Positions 10,280-20,800 of a DNA stretch of 64,000 nucleotides are shown here, piece after piece. The notes below the pieces were generated by a model that had not been told where the DNA came from, searched no databases, and worked only from the letters and a program-made list of their open reading frames with translations. A program made the translations under genes and the position numbers. Source of the stretch: Cryphonectria parasitica EP155 (Eukaryota; Ascomycota; Sordariomycetes; Diaporthales; Cryphonectriaceae); the NCBI RefSeq assembly GCF_011745365.1, contig NW_024468911.1, forward strand, positions 2,102,759 to 2,166,758, read 5' to 3'. Numbering within the stretch: the stretch's first letter is position 1; every line of letters begins with the position of its first letter.

Positions 10280-12298
10280 CTAAGCAGCAGTTCCGTTCAA
10301 CAAAGAATTCGGAATAAACTGCGGCATCGCATCCTCCCACATGCCATCCGTCCACACCGTCTTGTTCGACCCGTCCGCATTCATCAGCATAATCTTGCCA
10401 TACGGCTGCCAGATGTTATCATACACAGGGCCCTCCTCAGGAAACCCAAACTGCGAGCCCACATACCAGATCCTGCCCTCCGCGGTCCAGGTAGCATGTG
10501 CATCGTTCCCCAGCGACTCGGGCGTCAGGTTCTGGAAATCCGACCCGTCCAGGTTGATCGTGCACACATCATAGTTATCATCATACGGCCCGGCGATGGG
10601 CGTGCTGGTGCGCCGGGTGAAGAGGATGGTGGACCCCGTGGGCGCGAACGAGGGCAGGACGTCCCACGCCGTCGTCAGCACGGTGGTGTTCCCGGTCTCG
10701 AGGTCCAGGACGCGCAGGCCACCGGACCAGTCGGTGGCCTGGTCCCAGGTGCGGTAGACCATGTAGCGGCCGTCGGGCGACAGGCTCGGGAACCCGGCGT
10801 TGATGCCCGTCTCGTTGACCAGCACCTCGTGCCACGACCCGTTGGCGGCGACGCGGTAGATGAGCCCCAGGTCGTCCTCGCGCGTCTGGAACCAGCTGCC
10901 CAGCCCCACCACCAGCCAGTCGCCGTCCGGCGACCACGAGGGCTGGAACGCGCCCGCGTCCGTGCCGGCTGCCAGCGCGGCGGGGATCACGTCGTCGGTG
11001 AGGGCGCTGAAGATCTCGGTCTGGTGGGTGCCGTCCGGGCGCATGGTGTAGAGCGAGCCGTTGGCCAGCTCCTGTTCGCTGATGGCCAGCACGCCCTGTT
11101 TGGAGAGGGTCGGGAAGACGTCCATGTTGCGGTACTCCCACTCGTCGTTCCAGCTGTAGAGGGGCTTGTTGATGGGCCGCCAGGTGAGCGCGCCCGAGGG
11201 GGTCCCCCACACTGGCTTCTCGTACACCAGCAGGGTGCCGTTTGGTGACCAGGCGGGCGAGGCGATGGCGATGCCGCCTGGGATCGAGGCCCGGCTGGTG
11301 AAGTTACCACCACCCTGCGCCTGGGCAGAGACGTAGTTGAAGCCTGTCGTCTTGTTCCGGTACCCAATCGTGTTCGCATCGACATACTGCGGGAACACCT
11401 TGACACCACTGCCCGACGTGTGATTGACACGGTCTGTCCCTGTGGCAAAGTCCACCGACACAATCTGGCTCTCCTCCTCATCCATCAGGTCCAGCCGCCT
11501 CGCAAACACAGTGGACTCGGTGGTCATCTCGTAGAACACGATGCGCGACCCGTCAGGCGAGAACTTGGGCGAGCCGAGGGAATACCCCGAGTTGTTGACC
11601 ACCTTGCGGTACCCGCTCCCGTCCGGCCTGATGGCATAGATGGAGAGTTCCTGCGTGTGTTCCCAGCCAGACACATTGTTGTGTCCCCTCCACAGCGTGT
11701 CCTTGTCCGAGGAGAACACAATCCACTCTCCATCCGGAGACCAGGCCGGTCGGAAGTGTCCGTCCGGCAGCTGCCAGTCCCCAGCAACCTCGGTGGAGTT
11801 TGTAATGTTCCACGACGTGCCCGTCTCGAGGTCCATGACCCAGATGTTGCTCTTGTAGTTGCTGCGCGTCGAGTGGAACGCCACCAGGCTCCCGTTGGGC
11901 GAGATGGCTCCGCCGCCCTCGACGTAGGGCGTCGTGGCGAGGGCCTCGAGGTCGCTCCCGTCAGGACGAGACCGCCACAGGTCTGAGTTGCCGTCGCCGT
12001 TGCGCTCGCTCGTGAAGACGATCCACTCGCCGTCGGGGGACCACTGGGCGTGATACTCGTACACAGAGTTGTTGCCCAGCAGCAGCCGCTCGTTGCTGCC
12101 GTCGGCGTTGGCGATGTAGAGCTGTGAGGACACGGGCGAGTTGCGGTTCATGTACAGGATCCCCTTTTTGCCCTCGATGGGGGCGTCGGCGTTACGTCCC
12201 ATGAGAGGCGCCGGTGAACCTGACGCTCCAGCATATGGACAGGCCGCGCCTGCGAGCCTGGCGGTGGCGACGATGAGAGGAACGATAGCCCAGCGCAT
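10280..12298 (-). CDS. Secreted TolB-like (PD40) beta-propeller protein
   Basis: The product has 672 residues from the ATG at 12298. I chose this start because it opens a signal peptide (MRWAIVPLIVATARLAGA); the frame continues upstream only through a GT/CT microsatellite. The chain carries at least eight copies of the PD40/TolB blade motif, for example WSPDGEWIVFTSERNGDGNS, ISPNGSLVAFHSTRSN, WSPDGEWIVFSSDKD, FSPDGSRIVFYEMTT, WSPNGTLLVYEKPVWG, WSPDGDWLVVGLG, LSPDGRYMVYRTWD and FAPTGSTILFTRRTS. It is therefore a six- to eight-bladed propeller. Many N-x-S/T sites fit secretion. In bacteria these blades occur in TolB and in carbohydrate-active or peptidase-associated proteins. In fungi such stand-alone secreted forms have no firm function, and bacterial ancestry is a possibility I cannot test here. 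No catalytic domain is fused. There is no intron. Confidence 0.8.
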   Translation of the reverse strand: MRWAIVPLIVATARLAGAACPYAGASGSPAPLMGRNADAPIEGKKGILYMNRNSPVSSQLYIANADGSNERLLLGNNSVYEYHAQWSPDGEWIVFTSERNGDGNSDLWRSRPDGSDLEALATTPYVEGGGAISPNGSLVAFHSTRSNYKSNIWVMDLETGTSWNITNSTEVAGDWQLPDGHFRPAWSPDGEWIVFSSDKDTLWRGHNNVSGWEHTQELSIYAIRPDGSGYRKVVNNSGYSLGSPKFSPDGSRIVFYEMTTESTVFARRLDLMDEEESQIVSVDFATGTDRVNHTSGSGVKVFPQYVDANTIGYRNKTTGFNYVSAQAQGGGNFTSRASIPGGIAIASPAWSPNGTLLVYEKPVWGTPSGALTWRPINKPLYSWNDEWEYRNMDVFPTLSKQGVLAISEQELANGSLYTMRPDGTHQTEIFSALTDDVIPAALAAGTDAGAFQPSWSPDGDWLVVGLGSWFQTREDDLGLIYRVAANGSWHEVLVNETGINAGFPSLSPDGRYMVYRTWDQATDWSGGLRVLDLETGNTTVLTTAWDVLPSFAPTGSTILFTRRTSTPIAGPYDDNYDVCTINLDGSDFQNLTPESLGNDAHATWTAEGRIWYVGSQFGFPEEGPVYDNIWQPYGKIMLMNADGSNKTVWTDGMWEDAMPQFIPNSLLNGTAA

Positions 12299-12665
12299 CT
12301 TGGAGGCTGTTTCTTCACGGTTGGCTGTGTGTGTGTGTGTGTGTGTGTCTCTCTCTCTCTCGATACTCATCTGCCCTCCCTGTTGAGGGTTGGACGCCTT
12401 TTTATAAATTGAACATATCACAATGATTTACTGCAGTATGGTCCGCTTTCTTCTTCTTCCTCTTCTTCTTCCTCCTCCTCCTCCTCCTCCTTCTCCTCCT
12501 CCTCCTCCTCCTTCTACCCGCCTTGTTCACCGCGATGCTCGGTAGTATTCCCTATGTCGGTATGGAGAAGTACACCCCTGGTGAATCCTTCCTGGCTCCC
12601 TGCGTTGCAAGTAGAATCACGCAAACCATATCTCCATCTGGAAGGTGACAGGCGGCCAACGAATA
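12299..12665 (-). promoter_or_regulatory. Promoter region of the beta-propeller gene: TATA box and polypyrimidine tracts
   Basis: On the minus strand a TATAAA lies at 12406-12401, about 100 bases before the start codon. The leader contains a GT/CT microsatellite (12327-12360). Upstream is a CTT/CTC polypyrimidine tract at about 12447-12515. The box is at a plausible distance; its use is inferred. Confidence 0.45.
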
Positions 12666-12930
12666 CAACTCTCAGGGTATAATTTTCACACTTCGCCACC
12701 CAGGCAGTACATACTCGCCAAGTGAACTTATTATTACTTCTCCTATATTTACGCATTTTTTTTATTAAAAAAAGATATATTTATTACAGACAGGCCTGGC
12801 TCACTTTCTGGTATCTATTCACTAAACTGGCATTTATTTATCAAAAAGAGTCTGATTTCAGCCTGGATTCTGTATAGTATAGCATGTACAGCCTAGGTGG
12901 CGAAGTGTGAAAATTATACCCTGAGAGTTG
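12666..12930. mobile_element. MITE with about 47-bp terminal inverted repeats and TA duplication
   Basis: The two ends are inverted copies. The left end begins CAACTCTCAGGGTATAATTT and the right end is its reverse complement. The first 35 bases match perfectly and the repeat continues with a few mismatches to about 47 bases (12666-12712 and 12884-12930). A TA dinucleotide flanks both ends (12664-12665 and 12931-12932), the target-site duplication typical of Tc1/mariner-type elements. The 265-bp element is AT-rich inside and has no coding capacity, so it is a non-autonomous MITE. A diverged relative lies at 40454-40689. The near-perfect ends suggest a fairly recent insertion. Confidence 0.85.
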
Positions 12931-14897
12931 TACTACCCTGGCAATTGTCAAAGTGTTTTGAATATAAAATGATGACCTTTATGAGACATGCCAAGACAAT
13001 GAAACCCTGCATGATGCATGGGCGGTGTAAAACAATCACAGTATGTCCAGTTTATTGTCTACATGACCGACGATCGACGATCGTTGCCCTGGATGAGCTG
13101 ACGAGCTCGGACGTTTGTTTTGGAGAAAACTCGGCGACAAAAGAGGTTGTGCTTAGACCAAGTAGCAGTGGCGAAAACAAATCCCGCCGTTGTCTGTTTT
13201 TCTTTGTGCACGAGTCCATCCGACAAGGACTTTGATGTTTTTCTCGATCAATTTGATATTAGCTTGAGAGATGCTCTAATTACTCCTATAAGACCTCGAT
13301 ACCTTTCCTCGGAGCCGAGATACAGATAATATGGCTCTTTCTATGGTTACCTCCAAGTCCTGGCCGTACTCACTACCCATTAATTAATGACAACATGATA
13401 TCCACCAACACCACTTTGCAAAAGACCCAGAGACCCATAATAGCCAGCCCTTGACACATACAAACAAATGACTTGTAGTTTCTCCAAAGTACTGGCTTCG
13501 TCATCCTCTACTCGGAGAATTCGGGCAAACCGGGCACAGGCTCCCTGGAAACCTGATGATCGACATGTACTCTTGAAGCATATCGTGTGCCTTGTCAACA
13601 CTGACTGCGCTTTCTGAGTGTTTTCCGGGATCTTGAGGCGGCAGACATGCGGCAATTCTATCCCCCGTGCGCTCTCCAGACCTCCAAATCTTTGCTTTTG
13701 ACGTGGGATGTTTTGTCCAACAAGATCGAGCGAGTAAGCCCCCGCCTGGAATCGGAGCGGTCATCTGAAGATTCGGTGGTTTTGGAGCCTGAAGAAAGCC
13801 CAGCTGTGATCATAAAATCCGAGGTTGGCTCGGAAGACGACAGAAAGAGAGGGTTATGTGGCTCCCAATCGTGTGAATACTATTGCAAAGCAGTGAAGAG
13901 CGGTCTGAGGGCAGGGGGAGTGCATGTGGTGACTTCTGTATGTATACAGAAAGATCAGGGGATGCCAGATCATGATGGTCATTATAAAATATGTAAAGTG
14001 TTATGAATGGCTTGATTTTTATGATTAGGTCTATATATTTCAAAGACGCGGGCGATTGATTCTTCAGCAGAGCTCGCACGTAAAGAAAGTATTTATTGTC
14101 CATGTTGTAATTTTTCAGCCTGGCACGCAATTATATACGACTACAGACAGACTAGAACACGATAAATGGCCACATTGGACTTGATAATGTGCGTGCGTGG
14201 TGGAGATACTCATGTTGTATTCCTTTAGTTCATGGGAATTTCAAGGAAGCCAATGTCTTCAGTTCTGTGGTTTCTGATCTTGTAACAATATTAGCCCACC
14301 CCATCAAGCAACCAAAAAGTGTGACTCTACGGGTATAAATGGCAGGTCTACTTCTTTCATCTAATAAATCACTACATATTACCTAAATCGTGATATGAAA
14401 CATTAGCCTGCCGGAACACAGTGACTGGACACATCCAGAATGCCATGCTCCTCGTTCTCACCTCATACCGTACACGAGAGTACTCAATTGATACATATCA
14501 AGACCCTCCTCAATCATAATAAAAGCAGAAAATTCCATGTGATTTATATAACGCGAGCTTGAATTGCTAAAGTGGGTATTTGATAGAAGGAAAAACGATC
14601 CTGCAAACCATGCCATGTATCAAGACATGTCAACCGGGTTGAAAGAGAGCCCCAAAGGAGAAATTGTAGAGGGGAGAAAGAAAAAAAAAAAAAGAGGAAA
14701 GAGAAAACAAATCGCCCCCCTCCTTTCCCAACATGCCAATGCCAACCAAGTTAGTCGTTGTGTCCACTCTCTTTCATTCCATCTCCTATCATGAATCGCC
14801 CGTACCATTTGAAAATATATCATATCATCCCATCATATTTCTTCATGCCATCCAAGATGTCGTTTCCGTCCCTTGATTAAGTAGGTTTTTTTTCTCT
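12931..14897. other. Gene-free spacer, 2.0 kb
   Basis: No convincing gene. Frames such as 13647-14006 (plus) and 13380-13655 (minus) have no recognisable protein character. The right end should contain the 3' UTR of the large gene that ends at 14898. Confidence 0.45.
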
Positions 14898-17800
14898 TTA
14901 GTTCCCCTTCAACTTCTTCCACAAGCCTCCGAAGCCGCCGCTACCGCTCCTGGCGCCGGCGACATCTGGGGCAAAGGACGAGCCTTTCCTCTCCCGACGG
15001 CGCTCATCGCTCCCGTCACTCCTCTCCTCTCTCCTCTTCTTTCTCCTGTCTCGGTCTCCGCTCATGTCGACATCTACGTCGCCGTACCTTCTCCTGCGCC
15101 GCCTCTCCCGCCGTGCAGCATCATCCTCGCCCTCGTCCGCAGCCTCTGTCGTCATCCCTCCGTCATCAGGCGGGGGGCCGGCGTCGCTGTGGTCCTTGAC
15201 CCAGCTTGAGGTGCCCGAGTGAGGCCAGGCTGGAGCAGGGTCCGCCGCCATCTTTCTTGAGGCTTTGTCCAGGCCATCTGTGTGTCGACGTGAGGGCTTG
15301 GCCGGGCGCGCGTAGACAAAGTCATCCTCGTCAGGTTCGGTCCGGCGCCGTGTGGGGGGCTTGGCCTCCCCCTCGCGGGCAGCAGCATGCCTCTCAGCCC
15401 GGCGTCGGCGGCGTTCTTCGTCATATTCACGATCGCTCTCCCCGGCCCGTGCCTTGCGCCGCTCACGTTTGGCAGCCCGGCGCGCCGCATCGGCCTCAGC
15501 GTCGTCTGCTGCGAGTGCCTCGCGCCCCTTGTCGCGGTCGAGCCGCTTTTGTCGTTTCCGCTCCTCCCGCGCGGCGTCTTTCTCTTCAGCAGCCCGGCGG
15601 CCCTCTTCTGCCCGGTGGCGCGCGGCTTTCTTCGCGGCGTGTCGAGCCTCCCTCTCAGCCTGGCGCAGTGCCTCGGCCTCCTCTTCCTGTTTGCGTCGCT
15701 TTTCGCGCCGGGCTTCCTCTTTCGCCTTTTCACCACTTTCTCGTTCGGCGCGGCGGGCGCGGCGGGCCTCCTTGGTATCAGCATCTGTGGCCATGCCTGC
15801 GTCTTCACCGTCCGTGTGGTACATCCCACGTCTGCGAGATGGTTCAGGTCGAGAACCGGGCAAGATACCTCCAAAGAGGCCGCCGAACCCCTTCTTGGTG
15901 GATCCTGTGGTGTTGGAGCGTCGCAAGCCCGGGGTCGGTGTGGCGTCGGCAACCTCCACCATGACAATGTCATCGTCTTGAGTGTATGCCTGTTCGGTAG
16001 GAAAAAAGAAGGAAACGGTCAGTTTGCGGTCTCACAGCATCATCACAGGGGCTTCTGCGAGATTTGCTTACCCTCGATGGCCTGCGGCGTGACGGCTTGT
16101 CCGGGCTGGGCTCTGCGTCGTTTGCGCCGACCATGACGATATCATCATCCTCGATCTGCCGTGAGGTCTGCTTGCGCTTGCTGCTAGATCTCCCCAGGCT
16201 CATCATGCCTTCACCGATGCCCAAGATCCTGGCGGCCTTGGAGCCCGGCTCAGGCACGTCCTCGGGAGGTGACATCATACCGCTGTGGATGTCGACGATG
16301 GAAGGGCGGCGCGATGACCTGCCCTCCTTGTGTCGTTTGTCGCGCGAGGACATGGACCGAGAAATGGGAGGCGTGCTGGCGAAGACGCTCATGAGCTTGG
16401 GCTTCGCAGGTGTCTCCATCTCCCGCTCTTTCTTCTCGGCCGCGCGCTCGGCCTTGTCGGACGATGACCCCTGGGAGGAGAGCTTCTCCTCCTTGTCAGG
16501 CGAGCGCTCCTTGCGCTCCCGCTTGTGCTCTTCGGCAGAAGACGACTTGGGCTTGGAGGAAGTCTTCTTCTCCTTGTCGCGGGATCCGGATGCAGTCCAC
16601 ATGCCCCAACTCGAGCCGCCATTGTGGTTGATCTTGGGCCTCTCCTTTCTGCTCTCCTTCTTCACCTCGATAGGGAGGGGCACGGCGATCGGCGCGTCGG
16701 GCACAGCTGGTGGCGGCGGAGGAGGAGGGACGGGCACCACGGCGTCGTCAGTCTTGATCCTGGAGGACCTCTTGCCGCTGGACTTCTTGCTCTTGGCTGG
16801 GGCCATGTCGATGACCTCGATGATCTCGTCCGGGTCCTCCTCATCTTCGCCTGGGAAGCTGCCAGGAATGTCGGTAATCTTCTTGGACTTGCTCTTGCGC
16901 TTGACCTCGTCTACTGGAGCGGGTGGCGGCGGGGGTGGCGGGATCGGGTCTGCCGGCGCAGGCGGTGGCGGGGGTGGTGGTGGTGGTGGTACGACGTCGT
17001 CCTTGGTCGTTGCCTCAAAGGCCTTCAGCTTGTCAGCAATCTTGCCCCCAACGGCTTTTCTCTTCATTGGTTCAGCGGCTGCCGGTGTGCTGGGCCCGAC
17101 CTGAGCATCACCATCATCACGGGGTGGTTCACGATCCGGCTCGGCAGTTGTACTTGACGACGTCTTGGGAGGAAACGTGTCCTGCTTGGCTGACCCAATA
17201 CTAGCAACAGTATCGTGTTTGGCCGTGGCGCCACCAACAACAGCAGTAGTAGCAGTCGTCGTGGTAGCTTCGAGAAGCTTTGTAGGATGACCATGACTCA
17301 GCATGCGCAATTTCGGCTGCTGCCGACTGAGATGAACGCAGACAAGATTGTGGGAATGAGTGGCAAGGGGGCAGGGGGGAGATAAGATTCACGAGGATTG
17401 CATGCATGACTTACTGGCTCAGCCACCAGATTCTTGCCCTTTTTGGTGCTAGTCGTCTTCTTGGATGCACCCCAGAAACTGAACGCATCAACCTCGGCTG
17501 CTTTCTTGATGGCCACAGGCTTGGCAGGGGCAGACAGGAAGTTGTCGAGCTCCTCGAGTTCGTTGGCATCCAGCTCGGCGAGGTCCTTGTCGAGATCGTC
17601 GTCGAGTTTGGCGTCAGCCGCAGGAGGGGCAGCAGCAGCAGCAGCAGCCTCCTCCTCCTCCTGCTGCTGCTGCTTGGCTGCCTCTGCCTCCTTGGCAGCC
17701 TCCCTGCGAGCCTTCTTGTTCGCGGAGAGCAGCTCGTAGCGCTCCTTGTCCTTCTTGACGAGTTTACGTCCAGAGTCTTTTCGCTTCTGCAGCTCCTTGA

Positions 17801-20800
17801 GCTCGACCTCCTCCTTCTCGATGGCCTCCTGGCGGGCCTGTTCCTCAGCCTCACGTAGTAGCCTTTCAGCCTCGTCACGTGCGGCCTGTTCGGCTGCTTC
17901 CTGCGCAGCCTTCTCGTCCGCACGGGCCTGGCAGCTGGCCGACAGCTTGTCGAACTTCTCCTTCTCCTTCTTGGTAAGCTTCCTGCCGGAGTCCTTCCTG
18001 GCCTGAAGAGCTGCGAGGTCGGCTTCTTCCTGGGCGATGGCATCCAGTGCCGCCTGCTTCTCTTCTTCCTCCTTTCGAAGGCGGTCGGCCTCCTCTTGAG
18101 CAAGCCGGTCGGCTTCAGCCTGGGCCTCGGCCGCGAGCCTCTCCTCTTCCTCGAATCGAGCTTTCTCAGCGGCTTCTTTAGCTTCTTGCTCTTCTCGGGC
18201 CTTCTGCTCCTTCTCTGCTTTCTTCTTCTCCTTTTCCAGCTTCTCAAGCTCCTTCTTGCTGAGCTTGGGTTCCTTGGACGAAGATGATTTTTTGCTGCCA
18301 TCCTTATCCGAAGATTTGGATTTGGAGTCGGTGAGTTCGGTGGAAGCGCTGGGATCATCCCAAATATTGCCACCGTCACCCTCTTCTAATGCCGTCAGGT
18401 CCATGATTGGAGCAGGAGGAGGAGGAGGTATGGGGATCGGAGATGGGGATTTCGCAGCCTTAGTTTCCTTACTGCTAGACTTCTTGTCCTTTGACTTCTT
18501 GCCACTGCCAAACGTGGGCCAAAAGTCATCGTCCTCGATCTTGTTTTTGGTTTCCTCGATCGGACTTGATGCCACAAATGTGTCTTCCACAACTTCAGCT
18601 GGGACATCTTTAGACTTCTTCTTCTTGGCACTGCTGCCGCCGAAACTCCAGACGTCTTCCACGATTGGCTCCTTCTTGGCCGGCTTTCCCCAGCCAAAGT
18701 CGAACCCGCTCGCTTCGGGCATGGCAGCTGGCGGCGGAGTGGGAAACGCCGCCATGTCGTCTCCTATACGGCCGAAATCGATCAGATCGCTGGTCTTGCT
18801 CTTCCCCTTCTTGTCTTTCTTGCTAGAGCCCCATGCAGACCAGGAGTCCTGCTCTTCGGCGGCCTTCTCAGGCTCTGGGTCGGCAGGCGGAGGCGGGTCT
18901 GGCTCTTTGTTCTTCTTGTTCTTTTTGGAGCTGCCCAGGCCCCAGTTCACCCAGTCGTCGCCCATCCCGTTATCCACGGCTGGATCATCATCTGCCCACG
19001 ACAGAGTCTGAGAGTCCTTTTTGCTGCTGTCCTCGTTCTTCGCAGCTCCTTCATCGAGGATGTCTGCCGACTTCTTGGCTGCTTCTGCGGCGGCGGCGGT
19101 GGCGGCGCGTTCGTCTCGTCGGAATTCCAATTCGGCCAGGCGGTCCCTGTCGGGCTTTCTGAGCTTCTTCTTTGACTTGAGCGTGAAGATCTCGTCTTCT
19201 TCGGCAGCAATCTCGGCAGCGCGTCGCTCGTCTTCCTCGCGCTTCAGTTGCTCCTCGAGGTCTCTGGCCTCCTGCTCTGCCTTCTCGCGAGCCAGGCGCT
19301 CCTCCTCTTCAGCCTGCGCCGCGATGGCCTGAGCCTCCTCGTCACGCTTGTCCTTGCGGTCCTGCAGCTCTTTTATACGCAGCTTATCCGCCCTCTTGGT
19401 CTTGGCTTTTTGGAGAAGCTCTGACAGCTCCTTCTCCTCAGCAGCGATCAGAGCGTCTTCGGCTTCCTTTTGTAAGGCGGCCTCGTCCACCACTGCCTCA
19501 CCGCCCTCAGGCTCTGCTGTGCCGTGAACATCCTCAACATCAACTGGTGCGTCGGCGCTCTCCTTGGCAGCGGCGGCCTCCTGTTCGCGCAGCTTCTTAT
19601 TGTCCTCCAAGACTTTGAGACGGGCCCTGTCAGCCTTTTTGAGTTTCGGTAGTGACTGTAGCATCTCGAGCTCCTCCTCCTCCTCCTTGATGATTTGGGC
19701 TGCCGGGTCATCCTCTTGATTCCTGGCAGCTCCGTCATCACCAGCAGGCGCATCATCACCAACTGGGGGAGCATCGCCCGCATCACCGCCCGCATCCGCG
19801 AGAGCGTCTGCCTCGGCCTTCGTAGCGGCTTCTTGCTCACGTCTCTTCTTGCTGTCTTGGAGCTCTTTGAGCTTCGCCTTGTCAGCCTTTTTGAGCTTGG
19901 GTAGGGAGAGCAGATAATCGAGTTCTAGCTCTTCCTCCTCGATGATCCGCGCAGCTTCGTCCTTCTCAGCCTGCGCAGCAGCGGCAGCATCATCGCCAAA
20001 GGAGTCGTCTACAGAAGTCGGGGCCGTCTCATCGGTCTTGGACCCGGCTATATCACCGCTGCTATCTGGAACAGAATGGGCAGCAGCCGCGGCGGCCTCT
20101 TCTGCCTCACGAGCGCGTGCCTCGGCGTTCTCTTCCAGGACTCGGATGCGGTCCCTGTCGTTCTTTTTGAGCTTCTTCTTGGAGAGTAGTTCTGCCAGCT
20201 CTTCCTCTTCGTCGCGGATGATTTGGGCCTTTTCGTCAGCCTCGTCTTTGGCAGCAGAATCTTCCGCAGGAACAGCGAAGCTATCGACGGCAGCCTGGTC
20301 TTCTTGCTCCTTGACCGTTGCAGCTTCTTCAGCCTCTCGCTCGCGCTGCCGGGCTCTCTCCTCGAGGAAGTCCAGGCGGTCCCTGTCGGGCTTTTTAAGC
20401 TTCTTTTTGCGCTGCAGCTTGTACATTTCATCTTCCTCCTCCTCAATGATACGCGCCCTCTCGTCCGCTTCAGCCTGTGCGGCAGCTGCGTCGTTGCCGC
20501 CGTCCCCAAATGGCTGCTCGTCCGCAGGAGAGGCTGCCTCGCCAGACGCAGGAGGATCCTCGGCGTTCTCACCAGCAGCAGGCTGTTCTTCAGCCTTGCT
20601 CTCCGCCGCAGCGGCGGCTGCTTCTGCCCTGGCTCTGGCATTTTCGGTCAAGACTTTCAAGCGGTCCTGCTGCTTTTTGTTCAGCTTGCCGCCGTTGTCC
20701 TTTTTGTTCTGCAGCTTTTGGAGCTCCGCCTCCTCCCCCGCAATCAGGGCGGCCTCGGCTTCTCGATCTGCGTCGTCATTCGGTGTCTCTCCGTTCTGAA

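Noticed and set aside
10121..11248. 375-codon open frame on the plus strand
   Set aside because: Antisense to the beta-propeller gene, whose minus-strand frame has clear PD40 repeats and a signal peptide.
16064..17104. 346-codon open frame on the plus strand with Gly runs
   Set aside because: Antisense to exon 3 of the giant gene; Gly runs mirror its proline blocks.
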